Of a DNA stretch of 64,000 nucleotides, positions 12,001-24,000 are shown in pieces. This DNA is from Acanthaster planci (lineage: Eukaryota > Echinodermata > Asteroidea > Valvatida > Acanthasteridae). Position 1 is the stretch's first letter; each line of letters begins with the position of its first letter. The DNA lies in NCBI RefSeq assembly GCF_001949145.1, contig NW_019091490.1, positions 1,279,296 through 1,343,295 of the forward strand. The letters run 5' to 3'. Made by a program: the position numbers and the translations under genes. The notes beneath the pieces were generated by a model. It ran no database searches. It had not been told where the DNA came from and saw only the letters and a program-made list of their open reading frames with translations.

Positions 12001-15000
12001 TGACTATAGTCATGTGACTGAACTTGTGAAAAACTCGACATGGCTATGTTACTTACCAGTAGTAGTAGTTGGTGGCACTCGCTCTCCAGTTGTTAGCCAT
12101 GCCAACGTACTGTGCCACATTGGCAAAGTGCAGGTTCATCACCGAGGCATTGAACACGGCTGTGTAGTTGGTCTTCTCCAGGGTGGTCACGTTCTTGAGG
12201 GTGGTGGAGACAGATGCGGTGTACTTTGGCCCGGCAGTGGCGTTGGCGACCAGGTGGAAGCCGGAGGTCGAGGTGCTGGGGTCCGTGAGGTTGAGCAGGC
12301 CAGCAAAGACATAGGTTTGTAGCTCTGGGATGGAGAAGTTCCACTTGGCCTCCAACTTGGCACGGTTGAAGGTGAAGAGGGAGGAGATCTCTCTCCGCAG
12401 CTCAGCACCTGTGAGTGAATGCAGCGGGCTCAGCATTTAGCATGATTTCCACAATGCAGGCCTGACACCTGACTATGCTACATTTATACAGAAACTTTTA
12501 AGTCTTCTAATCCAGATCGACTACTGGTACATGGAAGAGATGTACCTTTCCATAGCAATGTAGTGGATGGGGATATACTGCATGAATGCACAGGCCCTCT
12601 TGTGCTTGGCACGGAAGACACACATGCATAAGCACATGTGACTAACTTCTGTTGGAAAGTACAGTCTTACCACATGCTCCTGGTGCCCAATTGAAATGAG
12701 CTCCATTTTCTTTTCTCTTCTGGGCTGGTGAGGGGTTACCATGATAGAAAATAGATAGCCTCAAGCCACATTTGCTTAGCTTTTTGTAAATTTTAAATTC
12801 TTGACACATTTTCTGGTTTTGTCAGAGAAGAACAATGGGAGAGGACAGAGAGCTCAACCGAGCCCACAAGGCCCTTTTCTCTGGACAACGAAATGGAAAC
12901 TTAGCCACATGTGGTTACTTTAAAGACAAGTTCTCACCTGGGGCGGTGAAATTGACCAAGATGACATCGGTGATCTCAGCTGGCTGCTGGCTGGGCTTCT
13001 TCTTGGCAATCATGCTCAGCGTCTTCTTGGCGGGGCTGCCTCCCTTCTTGATCATCTTGTACAGGAATTCCAAGGTATATGTCTTCAGGGCCCTGCAGAA
13101 ATGAAAACAAGCAGGAAAACATAAAGTTTTAAAATACAACAACCAAAGCCCATAAACAGCGGCAAGGCTTTTGCCCTTCTTGTTTGATCTGAAACCATTA
13201 AATATTCACAACTTGACAGTAAAACACTTTGAGGGCTCTGGTACTACTTACTTGTCAGTGTTATCCAGAGTGATGTTGAAGCTGGATGGGCCAGTGATAG
13301 GGAACCGAGGGGCCATGTTGACATAGCTGGCATTGGGGTAGGCCCAAGAGACACAGAGATCAACGCCCAGAACCTTCTTAGTGACATTGAGGCACTTCTG
13401 GACCTCAACACGGTCCTGTTCAACCCCTGGGATCCACTGGATCTGACCATCCGGCCTGGAAGAAGGAATAAAGTTTGGTCAAACTTGAACACGGCATTTT
13501 ACCTGGTGTGAAGCACCAAGTCAAAGTTTGGTTATTGTCATTCACAGCTTAACTACTTCAGCTGCTTTAAAGTTTATTTTAGCAACAGACTCCTTTCTGT
13601 ATTAAAAGCATGTGTAAAGGTATCTTACTTGAGCTTGAAGTATCAGGATCTCAAAGTATTGAACACATTACTTTTGTCAATTTTGTCCATTTCCTCTTTT
13701 TAACATGGATATAAACAGCTGGATTAAATGAAGTGTTTTACATGGGACCTATCTCATAAAATCTTCCAAACCACCATGGCAGCCTCTAATGTGTTCATCT
13801 CCAGCTGTGCAAGCCACGGCATCTCGGGCAGAAAAGTCGGAGATGTACACTCACTTGATCAGGAAGAAGTTGGTGGAGAAATTGAGGAGGTTCATGGGCC
13901 TGTCCGTGTTGTTCAGGTTCAGCTTGAGGTGGGCACCATTGAGCGTGACGTTGCCCTCGATGTGGGAGGCGTGATACGTGGTGGCATTGGCCATGACGGC
14001 GGCCTGACCCAGGATGGGTACGTTGACTCCCATGGTACCAACAACCTCTACCGAGGCACTGGGAAAGATGACCAAACCAAACAAAAAATCCAAAGTGAAG
14101 ATATGGCATAGGTGAGGGCATGAGCCCTTCATTATCAAGGATCTGTAGTTGAGGAATATCTTCATAGCAGGTATGGGACATTGTTTCAAAGGTTAATATT
14201 GGTTGAAATAACAGTGTCAAACAGCTTGCCGTCTGGATTTTAATCTCAAGTAGGGGAGTAACTCAGGGAAAGTTTGATGGAGAATGCAATGAAGACTTGT
14301 TTCCAGTTTTGATGCTTATATTTAAAGATATGTAAAACTGGTGCCTGTTTTAGTAGACATATTCTGCCTGTTTTGTCTCCACTAAGCAATAAGTAAGTTT
14401 CAACATTTTGTTCAATATAAGTTCTCCGAGGGCTTGCATCGCGTGCCATGATTAAGGGCACATCTTTCTTCCACCATGGTATACATATGTAGAGCCTTTG
14501 TAATTTTATTGTCACTGATTTTGACAGACAAAATTTGTGTTCAGCAAGAGAACATGGTGCAAGTCCTCTATTATCATGTTAACCACGTATTCCGATCTTG
14601 ATATTTCTGTGTAGCAAACGGACTTACCTTGGGTTGATCCTACCAGAGGCGTAGGCCCTCATTGTCATGGGCTCCATGCCCAGGGCTGCACGCATGCGCA
14701 GGCTGAGCACGGCAGTTCCATTGACAGTGCAGTTGAGAGGCAGACCAGAGCTGGTGGGGATGATGTAGTCACGCTCCAAAAAGATGAAGCTCTTGGTGAT
14801 GTTCTTCTCCACTCCCTGAGCAACCTTCTCCATCAACTCCTGTGCGTACTGAATATGGAGAGAAATAAATCACGACTAAAAAGAATGTCCATTCTGCCAA
14901 ATCAAATCCCCTTTCTTGATATTGGAGAAAACATCAGGAGCTCAAAGGGGTCAACTGGTTTTCATCTAAGAGAGGTTTTAAAATCATCTAGCACAGAAAG

Positions 15001-18000
15001 GAAAAGAAAGTCAAGCTGGGCTTACATTCTTGGCGACAGTCTTGATGTTTTCGATGCTAAAGTTGAGCTTCGGGATGATGGACTTGATGTTGTCCAGGCT
15101 GACGTAGCCCAGCTCATTGCCGAGCATCTTGATATAGATGGAGGCATGAGGCATGTTGGATCCCTGGGGAATCATGCTGTGGATTCTGTTCAGCTTGTCC
15201 TCAAACTCAACAGGGAGGGCCTGTCGGAGCTGCAGTATCAGAATGGAAACAGTGATGGAATTTGTGATAATTCAAATCCCATACCTATCATATGAAATCA
15301 CCCAGGCTGCATGGACATATCACATTTTCATTTACCAACACTCTTGACAGAAAATTTTTGGTACCTGTGTTACATACACTGTGATTTCAGCGAGCAGAGT
15401 CCAGTAAACCTGGTGATTAAACATCTGTCTTCGTAAAGGCACGAGTTTGTATGTTTGTGCCAAACATGGAATAGCAAGAGACTCCTTATTTCTTGTTGAC
15501 TCTCGTGAAGTCAGCATTCACTCCTTAATATTTTTTACTACCATCCGGGGGGGGGGCAAAAATCTTGATCCAATCCAAGTACAGCCCCATTGTATACAAA
15601 AAATGCTGACTTTGAATTGAAAACAGCTGTCAGGACTTTGTTTCAGTGTGGATGTAAAGTAATGTAATCTCTTCACTTACCACCTCATTCATGTGCTCGG
15701 CCATGGGGCTTTCTGTTGGTGTTGTCTCAGCTGGGCGGGTGAGGTTGAACTTGTCCAAGATGGCCTGCTTGGCATCCCTCAGCTTGGCCATGAGGAGTTC
15801 ATCCAGTTCGGACCAGGGAGTGTTCCGCAGCTCCTCGATCTGGACCTTGGCTTCCTCCAACAGGAAGGTGTAGGCATCCTTCATCTTGGCCAGGATCCTA
15901 GTGTCCATCTGCTTGAAGAGGCTGCCCAGGACGTCATCCGGGTAGTAGCCCATGGGGCCGAAGATGGCCTCTAAAGCTGGCTCAAATCCCTGCATCTCAA
16001 CACCAGTCTACAGATTTGAAAAAGCACACATACATCTGTATTATTAAGGCATCATCACTCCTAAGGCAAACTTTAAAATGTTGATACCTCTAGAAAACAT
16101 CTTCAAAGTCACAAGGTCATAATTTTGCATTTTGTATTCCTCAGACCATGAGTAGGACCATTTATCCAATGGGCTTAGAAGGCACTCTGCCCTTAGCCTA
16201 CAAAATGTGAGGGACAAAGAAATGTAAGGGCCTACACAAAATTTGACGGAGGTACCAAAAAGTGCTAAAGTCTCTTTTAAGTTTCAAATTTTGAACAGCT
16301 TCACCCAAGCCAGTACACAGTTTACTGGTTAAGTTGAGCATCAACAAATGGGAGCCCCCAGCCCCTACAAGCACCACGAAATTGGTGCTGGTGCCTGTGA
16401 CGGAGTTGAACCTACAGAACAGTGGTGCCTTAGTCTATCAGCTATCAAGCCCTGATTATGCAGCCTTGCGTGTGCAGAAACCTTGTCATACACTCCAAAA
16501 AGACCTTTCCTTAAATTTTGAAATGAGCGAAAGAAATCCAACCAACCTCAAACAGGTTCCAGCTCTGTCCAAGAACGTTGATGGTGGTGTTCAGCATGAC
16601 GTGATGAGGCAGGTAGTGCTCCGGTTTAAAGATGACATTGGATTCAATCTGGGTAGCCAGGGTCTTGTTGAAGTAGGGCACATTGACAGCCTTGGACTTC
16701 TCAATGTTGCGCGAGTAGCGCAGTGGGTCCTTCGGGTATTCTGGGAGTTGGCGGTTGCCCATGGCAGCAGTGAACTTCATCTTCAGGCTACGGTTACAGA
16801 GAGAAAATCTTTTATTGAACCATGATGAACCATGAACTTCCATAATGAAACACCAATAAAAAATTACTCCTCTTCAGAGTCAAGCAATCATAAATAACTG
16901 AATATTTAGATGTAGACAAAAATTTGACATGGTATATCAAAATCGGGCACATTTGAGAAAGAATTCAAAGTATAAAGCTTTAAGCCTGCCATTTGGAATG
17001 CTGCTTTTTCATCTTAGACACTCTTAAAGTAAGTTATTAAGTTTGAAATGAGACTGTTCGAAAGAAGTTTTGGTTTAGTGAAAAAAATACTTCAAATCAC
17101 AGTTTGAAACTGTTACAAAACATTTTTAAATATCAGGAACACCACAAAGTTCCACAAATTTCTCAGTCACTGAAAATCACCCACAACCAGTTTTGAGCTC
17201 TCCGTCCATTTGTAGCTATGCCCAATTTTTCCTGGTCTAAGCAACATCAAACCGCAGCAACAATTTCTGCTTTTTGTGTGATTTTTAAAACACAAAGCAT
17301 TTGTAAGTTTATCTCTTTTGACTTACTCTTGAATCAGAGGCTCTTCAGACTCCATGACATTCTCAATGTGAGAGAAGACGAAGGCCTTGACTTGCATGAG
17401 GGGCTCATTTAGCATGATGTCAATGATGAACTCCAGGTCAGCCACAGAGGGGTGACTGCGCATGACCATCAGGTAGGAAGCAATTCGGACATGGACAGCC
17501 CTTGAGGAATCGGCCAGTACGTCCTTCAGGGCAGTGCGGACCCTCTTCTCGTCAGTGCTATGGGAATGAAACCAGCTTTGTAAATTGCTCCATCACTACT
17601 AAATAACACCTGATGTTTTGATGCAAGAAATGTTTTACCCTGAACAGTAGATAAATTTCTGAAAAGAGCTAATAATGTATAACATTGTCTCAAATTCCTG
17701 CTGAGAAAATTGATTCTAATATATGAAAGATTATTCTACCAAATGATATATGACGGACTCATTAAAGTGCCAAAAAGTAACAGGGATGCAACTGACAGAT
17801 ACTTGGCTGCATCAGTGGATTCAGCTCACTGAGTGTGTGGGTTTTTAATTATTTGACCAAATCAGTGGATTCAGCTCACAGAATGAATAGGCTTTCAATC
17901 CAACGTATGCCCAAATCAGTGGATTCGGCTCACAAAAGGAACGGTATTTTAAATCAACACTTGATCAAATCAGTGGATTCAGCACAACGAGTGCATGGGT

Positions 18001-21000
18001 TTTTACCTTGGGATGTTGAAGCGACGGAATGCCTGGATGGCAGCCATGGTAATGTTGTGGTGCAGGTCCTTGCGGGCAATGCAGTCCTTCAGGCGAGGCA
18101 CGATCTGCTCCGAGGTGAAGAACTCATCGTGGTCAAACTTCTGGACGGCCTCACCCATGTTGCCAATGCTCTGCAAAGAAAACACAAATCTATCTTAGAT
18201 TGTTGAGCAAAATCTTTTTAAGAATAAATATGCTGGCTCAATCCATCCATACTGGTCATTGAGACAGCTCCTTTTCAGTGAAATATTCTGTAAGTGGAAG
18301 CCTTATGCAGAGTGATTTTGTCACATTAGCCCACACAGAAAGTGGCATCAAATTTAATTCACTTTTTGGAGAAACAGCATCAAAAAAAGCTGTACAGAAA
18401 CTGAGGAAATGTAAAGTTGAGTGACAGTTTAGTTCCTGATGACGATTGTCCGAGACTGCTTCAGTTGCCACCATATCTTAAGACAGCAAGATCCAGTGTT
18501 AAAGTCAAGTGCTTTGCAAGCACTTACAACAGCTTTGCAAGTTAACTACTAACACATGACATACAACAAAGCTGTTTTCATGAGAGTTCTCTGACAAAGC
18601 TTGGGATGACAAGTGAAAAGTGCACGTGGAGTGCTTGCAAAGTATTCGACCACACCACTGGCAGGATGGAAAAGTTGAAGAGGAAACTCACCTTCAGGGC
18701 CAAAAGAATGCGGCGGTTCTGTTCGATTTTCTCCTCTCCTTGGATGTCCTCTGGAACAGAGCAGTCCGTGAGGAGCATGTCGCGCACCAGACGGATGGAC
18801 TCTTTCAAGGGATCGGGAAGCTGATGGAAGAAAAATGCAGTTTGTCACAACACAACAGTAAAAAGGAAAAAAAGACACCCTCATTTTTTCACTTTCAGAA
18901 TTTGCAATGCAATCTTTCAGTTGATAAACTGTAAAAAACATTCAAAGAATTTTGGTAACATTTTGCATATGAACTTTCTTGATGACAAAGTTGGCTACAA
19001 ACACACAAGGAACAAATAACATCAGAGAATATTTGTTTTAATACATAGGAGACACAGGATCAAACCCACAAATCATATCCATACTCACTAAGTCACATTA
19101 TATATATTCTACTATATTTCGAGACAGATTTGACCCTTTGGTATAGGGCACATTACTTTCCCACATACCTTGCGGGCATCTCTCAGCTCGGCCTCTTGCT
19201 GGATGTAGTAGTTGTGGACCATGATGCTGAGAGGTAGGAGGACCGACTGTCTCTTGTGGGTCTGGGCAACGCGCAAGCTCTCCTCAATCAGTGTCAGTGG
19301 TGGGAACTGGCGGAAGGCCATGATGTACATGATGGCATCCGAGATGGGTGCGGGGACAGTCTCGTCGATGATGAGATCGTTCATCACTTTGAAGCAAGGG
19401 ATGCTACCGCACTGCAGGAGAGCATCATACATGTAGGTCCTGGACCAGAAGAAACAGGAAAAACATCAAAACATCAAGATGCAATGTCAACATTAAGGCT
19501 GCTTTCAAGCAAGGAAGCAGTAAATACCAAACCTCCAGAGCCTTGTTTCCTTTACACAATAAATAATAAATATCAGTTACTTAGGGAAAATAAAATAATG
19601 ATTAGTTTTGGCCAATATTCCCAACACCCCTTTGGGAAAACTACAACATACTACTCACTAATAATCCCTTCTGACAAGGGATAAAAACCACCATTTACAA
19701 GTTAAGTAATCTTTCACTGCAGGATTTGTAAAATGGTGAAGGTATTTCAAACTCTTACTAAATGGTTGAATATTGACGGTTTGGTAGAGTTACTCATCAA
19801 TACTGAGATTCTGTTTTGAACGAATGAATTAAACATCCTACTCACTTGGCAAGCTCAACATCTAGGATCCTGACATTGTCAAACATCTCCTTCAGGGCTG
19901 GGTAGTTCAGGGTGCGGATGTTGACCACGAACTCTCCAAAGAGGCGGGCCGAATCAAACTGAACCTCATCGAGGGATCCACGAACGAGCCTGTCCAGGAT
20001 GTCACGGGTGTGAGCTGCGCTCTCCGAGGCGGACTCTGGCTGCTCCTCGAATTCGTACGTCAGGTTCTTCTTGACCATGGAATCTATGAGAAAATGAGGT
20101 TTGAAGCTCACTCTCATTGAAGGGTAACAATGGAAAGCCTTGATTTTTGACAGGAATATTTTACCTCAGAAAACATCAAAAGGTTGAAATGAAAACAAGA
20201 CTTACAGTGTCAACCAAATTACTTAGACAAATGATTTAGTAATCCAACAATTACAGTATTGTGGATTGTGGTCATCACAAAAGTGTCGGAGATATATTGG
20301 GGAATGAAAATTAACATTCTCGTGTTTATGACAGCTCTTGTGAAATAAGTGCACTTTTAAACAAAAGCAAATATTTAGATTTTTTTCTCAAGCGGAACAC
20401 TCACCCTTCAGTTTCAAGATGGCATTCATCTTGAAGGTATCCTTGTACTTGAGGTCCTGTTTGATAACAGACATGATGCCGCGCTGCCCATCATAGCTGA
20501 ACGGATTGAAGATATGGCTTTCCGTGCAGTTAACCTTTTTGATGTTGTCCTCACGCAGCTCATAGGTACACATTCTGGTTGAGTTGATGAACTTGTCAGC
20601 AATTTGCTGAAAAGGAGAGGAGAAATGCAGACAAATTAACCTTTAACATTGATTCTGAAGAGGCTTGTGCTTCAGTGACATACAGCCAGTCTGTTGATGA
20701 AGCCAAAGAAAAGCTGGTTTGACTCCGACATTTTACATCTTGAAAAAAACTTTCTCGCTCCACAGAAGCAGTTGAAATTTCACGATTTTATTAAGATGTC
20801 TTATCCAGGCGGCTGCTGTATGAAGTGTAAAGCTGATAACAAAGTGGGAGAAAGTGGAGAAGTGGGAACGTACCATGCTAGTGAGGAAAGAGGTAGGAGA
20901 CATAGTAACGGCCCTCTGCTGCGGTCGGCTGCAGTTGTTCAGGTCGGTGGAAATGGAGAGTTTCTGCATGCGTCCCAACTTAGAGCGGTCGGTCACAGTG

Positions 21001-24000
21001 CGTTTGGCCGTGCAGTTTCCGTTGACGGTGGTCTCAGAGACGATCTCCTCCTCCCTCAGGTCATGCTGCAAGGTGCTGACAATGCCCCTCTTGATGTTCA
21101 AGATGTGGATGGGCTCATCCTCGTGGGCATACATCTCGACCAGCCGGCCATTGTCCATTCTCAGCACCAACTCGTGCTCGCTCATCGCCTGGGAGAACTC
21201 CCGGTTATTGGTCAGGCGCTGTCGGTCCGTGTTCTTGAGGTTACATTTCTCAGTTTTTAAGACCAGCATGCAGTCCGAGTGTGCCTCGATTGTGACATCA
21301 CAGTCGATGGTCATACCGGTCACTTCATCGCTGGTGCCGTTAATCAGGGTGGTCACCGAGGTGTCATATTTGAGGAGGTAGCTGAAGCCAGACTCGAACA
21401 GCCTGTCACCTGAAAATGACACAATGACAGTGACAACATGCAATGGTTCAGGAGAATAAGTATGTTCACATTCTATGAGTTCAACTCGAAGCTTTTACCA
21501 AATTTTATGTGAGTGTAACGTGCAAAGAAAAAATGGTTTTGAATCAAAATAAATTAATTTTCAGCTGTATGTAAATAACAATGCAGATTTCCCAAAAAGC
21601 TAAATTTTATTCAGAAGGGGCAAAAGTTACCCAGAATGAGCAAAGACAAATGAGCAGTAAATCAGACTTGGAAAAATATGAACAAGGCCAATTCGACTGT
21701 TTTGAATGTCAAATGTAATTTGACAACAATTTCACTAAGTTGAAGGTCGAATACAATTTAATAATTCCACTGTTTTCAAGGTCAAATATCATTTCGACAA
21801 GAACAAATGTAACAAGACAAGAATAAGCCTTATTATCGAAACATTTCTGAGATATCAAAACATTTTGTGGCATTCGTTGACTTTTTAGGCGATGAGTATC
21901 ATGATGCAGCAGACGACCATGATCAGACCCCCCTCCAAAAAAAATTATTACTATCTGGTTAAGAATCCATCTATTTCCCCAGTATATTGACACTGACAGG
22001 TCGTGCGTTGCACCAACAGAAGGTTTACCGGAAAGAAAAAGAAAACCAAAAGAAAAAAACTAAGAAAAAACAAAAAAGAAAACAGAAATAGAAAAAAAAT
22101 ATTCCAAAATCAGAAAAAAAATCCACACATCATATTCTTAACAAGTCCTGACCCATTTAAATTCAAAAGACAAGAAAACCGCAAGGGAAATGTGCATTAC
22201 AACAGAAAAAAAAGTCACATTAGTAAAGGAATTCCAAATGCCAGATTAAGAGCACATGGCCAAAATTTAGATTTGAGTTTCCCGCCAAAAAGCGACACCG
22301 CTCCGTCGCCACTAACACAGACACAGAAGTTATTTATATCTATTTCAGCTCCCCCATCTCTTTCAACACCGACTTTTTCACTCAGCCGTTTAAACCCTTG
22401 ATCCCGACTGAAAAAAATGAAACGAGAATTGTTTGTATCGATCTTACGGCAGCTCCACCTTTACAACTTGGGCACAGATTCGAAAAGAAATTTTGCAATG
22501 CGCAAGAGATAACGGCGGCCCGTTATTATTTACCCGGCGCTAACCAATTAACTTTATTGGCCATTGTGTGCGCGATATCGGGTCCCGACTTTTGGAACGG
22601 CGTGGACAATTGGGCAGCTTTTGTTCAGCGCTGATCCTTGTTCATCTAGATAACATTATCAAAAGTCAACAAACAAGATCAGCGATCACTTTTAAACCCC
22701 ATCCACACCTGTCATTTATCAAATTTTGGGGAAACAAGGTGCTAAAAAGGATACTGTCAATGACAGTGCCAATTTGGGTCGACCTTAACAATGCGAAAGA
22801 AATTATTACGAAATGGAATAGGTAACGGTGGAACACCCGGGCGTCAGATGTTGCGAAATTTTTCCAGAAATGTTACATAATACTGCGTCATACACCAAGA
22901 AACATAATGAATAATTTTTGCCCCAAAAGTTGGGTACCAGGTGAATCCCTTAATTGTTGGGCAAAAAGACATAAAAGCTGGGTTTAAAAAGTTATATGTT
23001 CTGCAACTGTCGGTAAATGAAACAAAATTGCCCACACATCAACTGAGAATACTACTTTTCAGAGTGCAGTAAAAAAAAAATGGATAGGGTCTAAAGTTCT
23101 GCATTAACTGTGGATTTTCCCCCAAAATCTTATGAAATCTGCAGTGAAACAATGGTTTTTCTAAGTCCGAGCTTCATTCCTTCCAAAGAAATAAAACAGT
23201 CACTCACTCATTGGAGGGCATTGCTGTTCGTCGCCCCTCCAAGCCACGGGCCCTGTCGGCATAAAAGAAAAGAAATTATTATAAAAGAAAAATATGATAA
23301 AACATGTCCGCGGTTTTGGGGGGAACCAGTCACAGCTTTTCAAAAACCATCCTGTGCCCTCTTTCCAGAAATTGGCTTCAGTTCAAGGCAACACTCACGA
23401 TAGTGCACGCTTCCATCCTAGATGTTGAAAACTTCATGTTTTTCTGTGTCAGTTTTATCATTTCATTTTAAAGCTAGGTTGCCCCCAGGGCTGCTTCCCC
23501 CCTTTCAGGAATTGATAGCGCCCAACACTTTGGCGTCTTCCTTTGGGGGGGTCCTATAGTCTATCTTTTCAAAGAAGAAAATACCCGTTCCCCCACCCCG
23601 ACTCAAACGTGAACGCATTACAGCAAAGGATCGAAGTTGTTTGACGTATTTTTAAAAAGAAAGAAACTTGGAGCTTTTGCATTCGACCCAAGCTGTTCAT
23701 TACTGTTCCATTCCCAAGATCAAGTTAGAAAGCTTAACTATCAATTGTCTTGTCCTCTTAAAACGAGATAAATACAGAACAACATTGCTGTTAAAGTTTG
23801 CTGCCCTTGTGGACGTTTTATGATCTTGTTTAGAACAAGTCATTCATAATAAATCATCACAGGTTTCTGTACAGAGAGGGAGGGCGCATGCAGCGATTTC
23901 GCAATTTTTCTGACCGCCTTATAGAACTTTTCCGCCTGCGCGCGCGAACTTCGCCCCACACAAAGAGCTCGCTATTGGCGCAAACACAATTAGCATACAA

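Noticed and set aside
22003-22401. Lysine-rich open frame in intron 1
   Set aside because: It follows an A-rich low-complexity tract and looks like nothing known.
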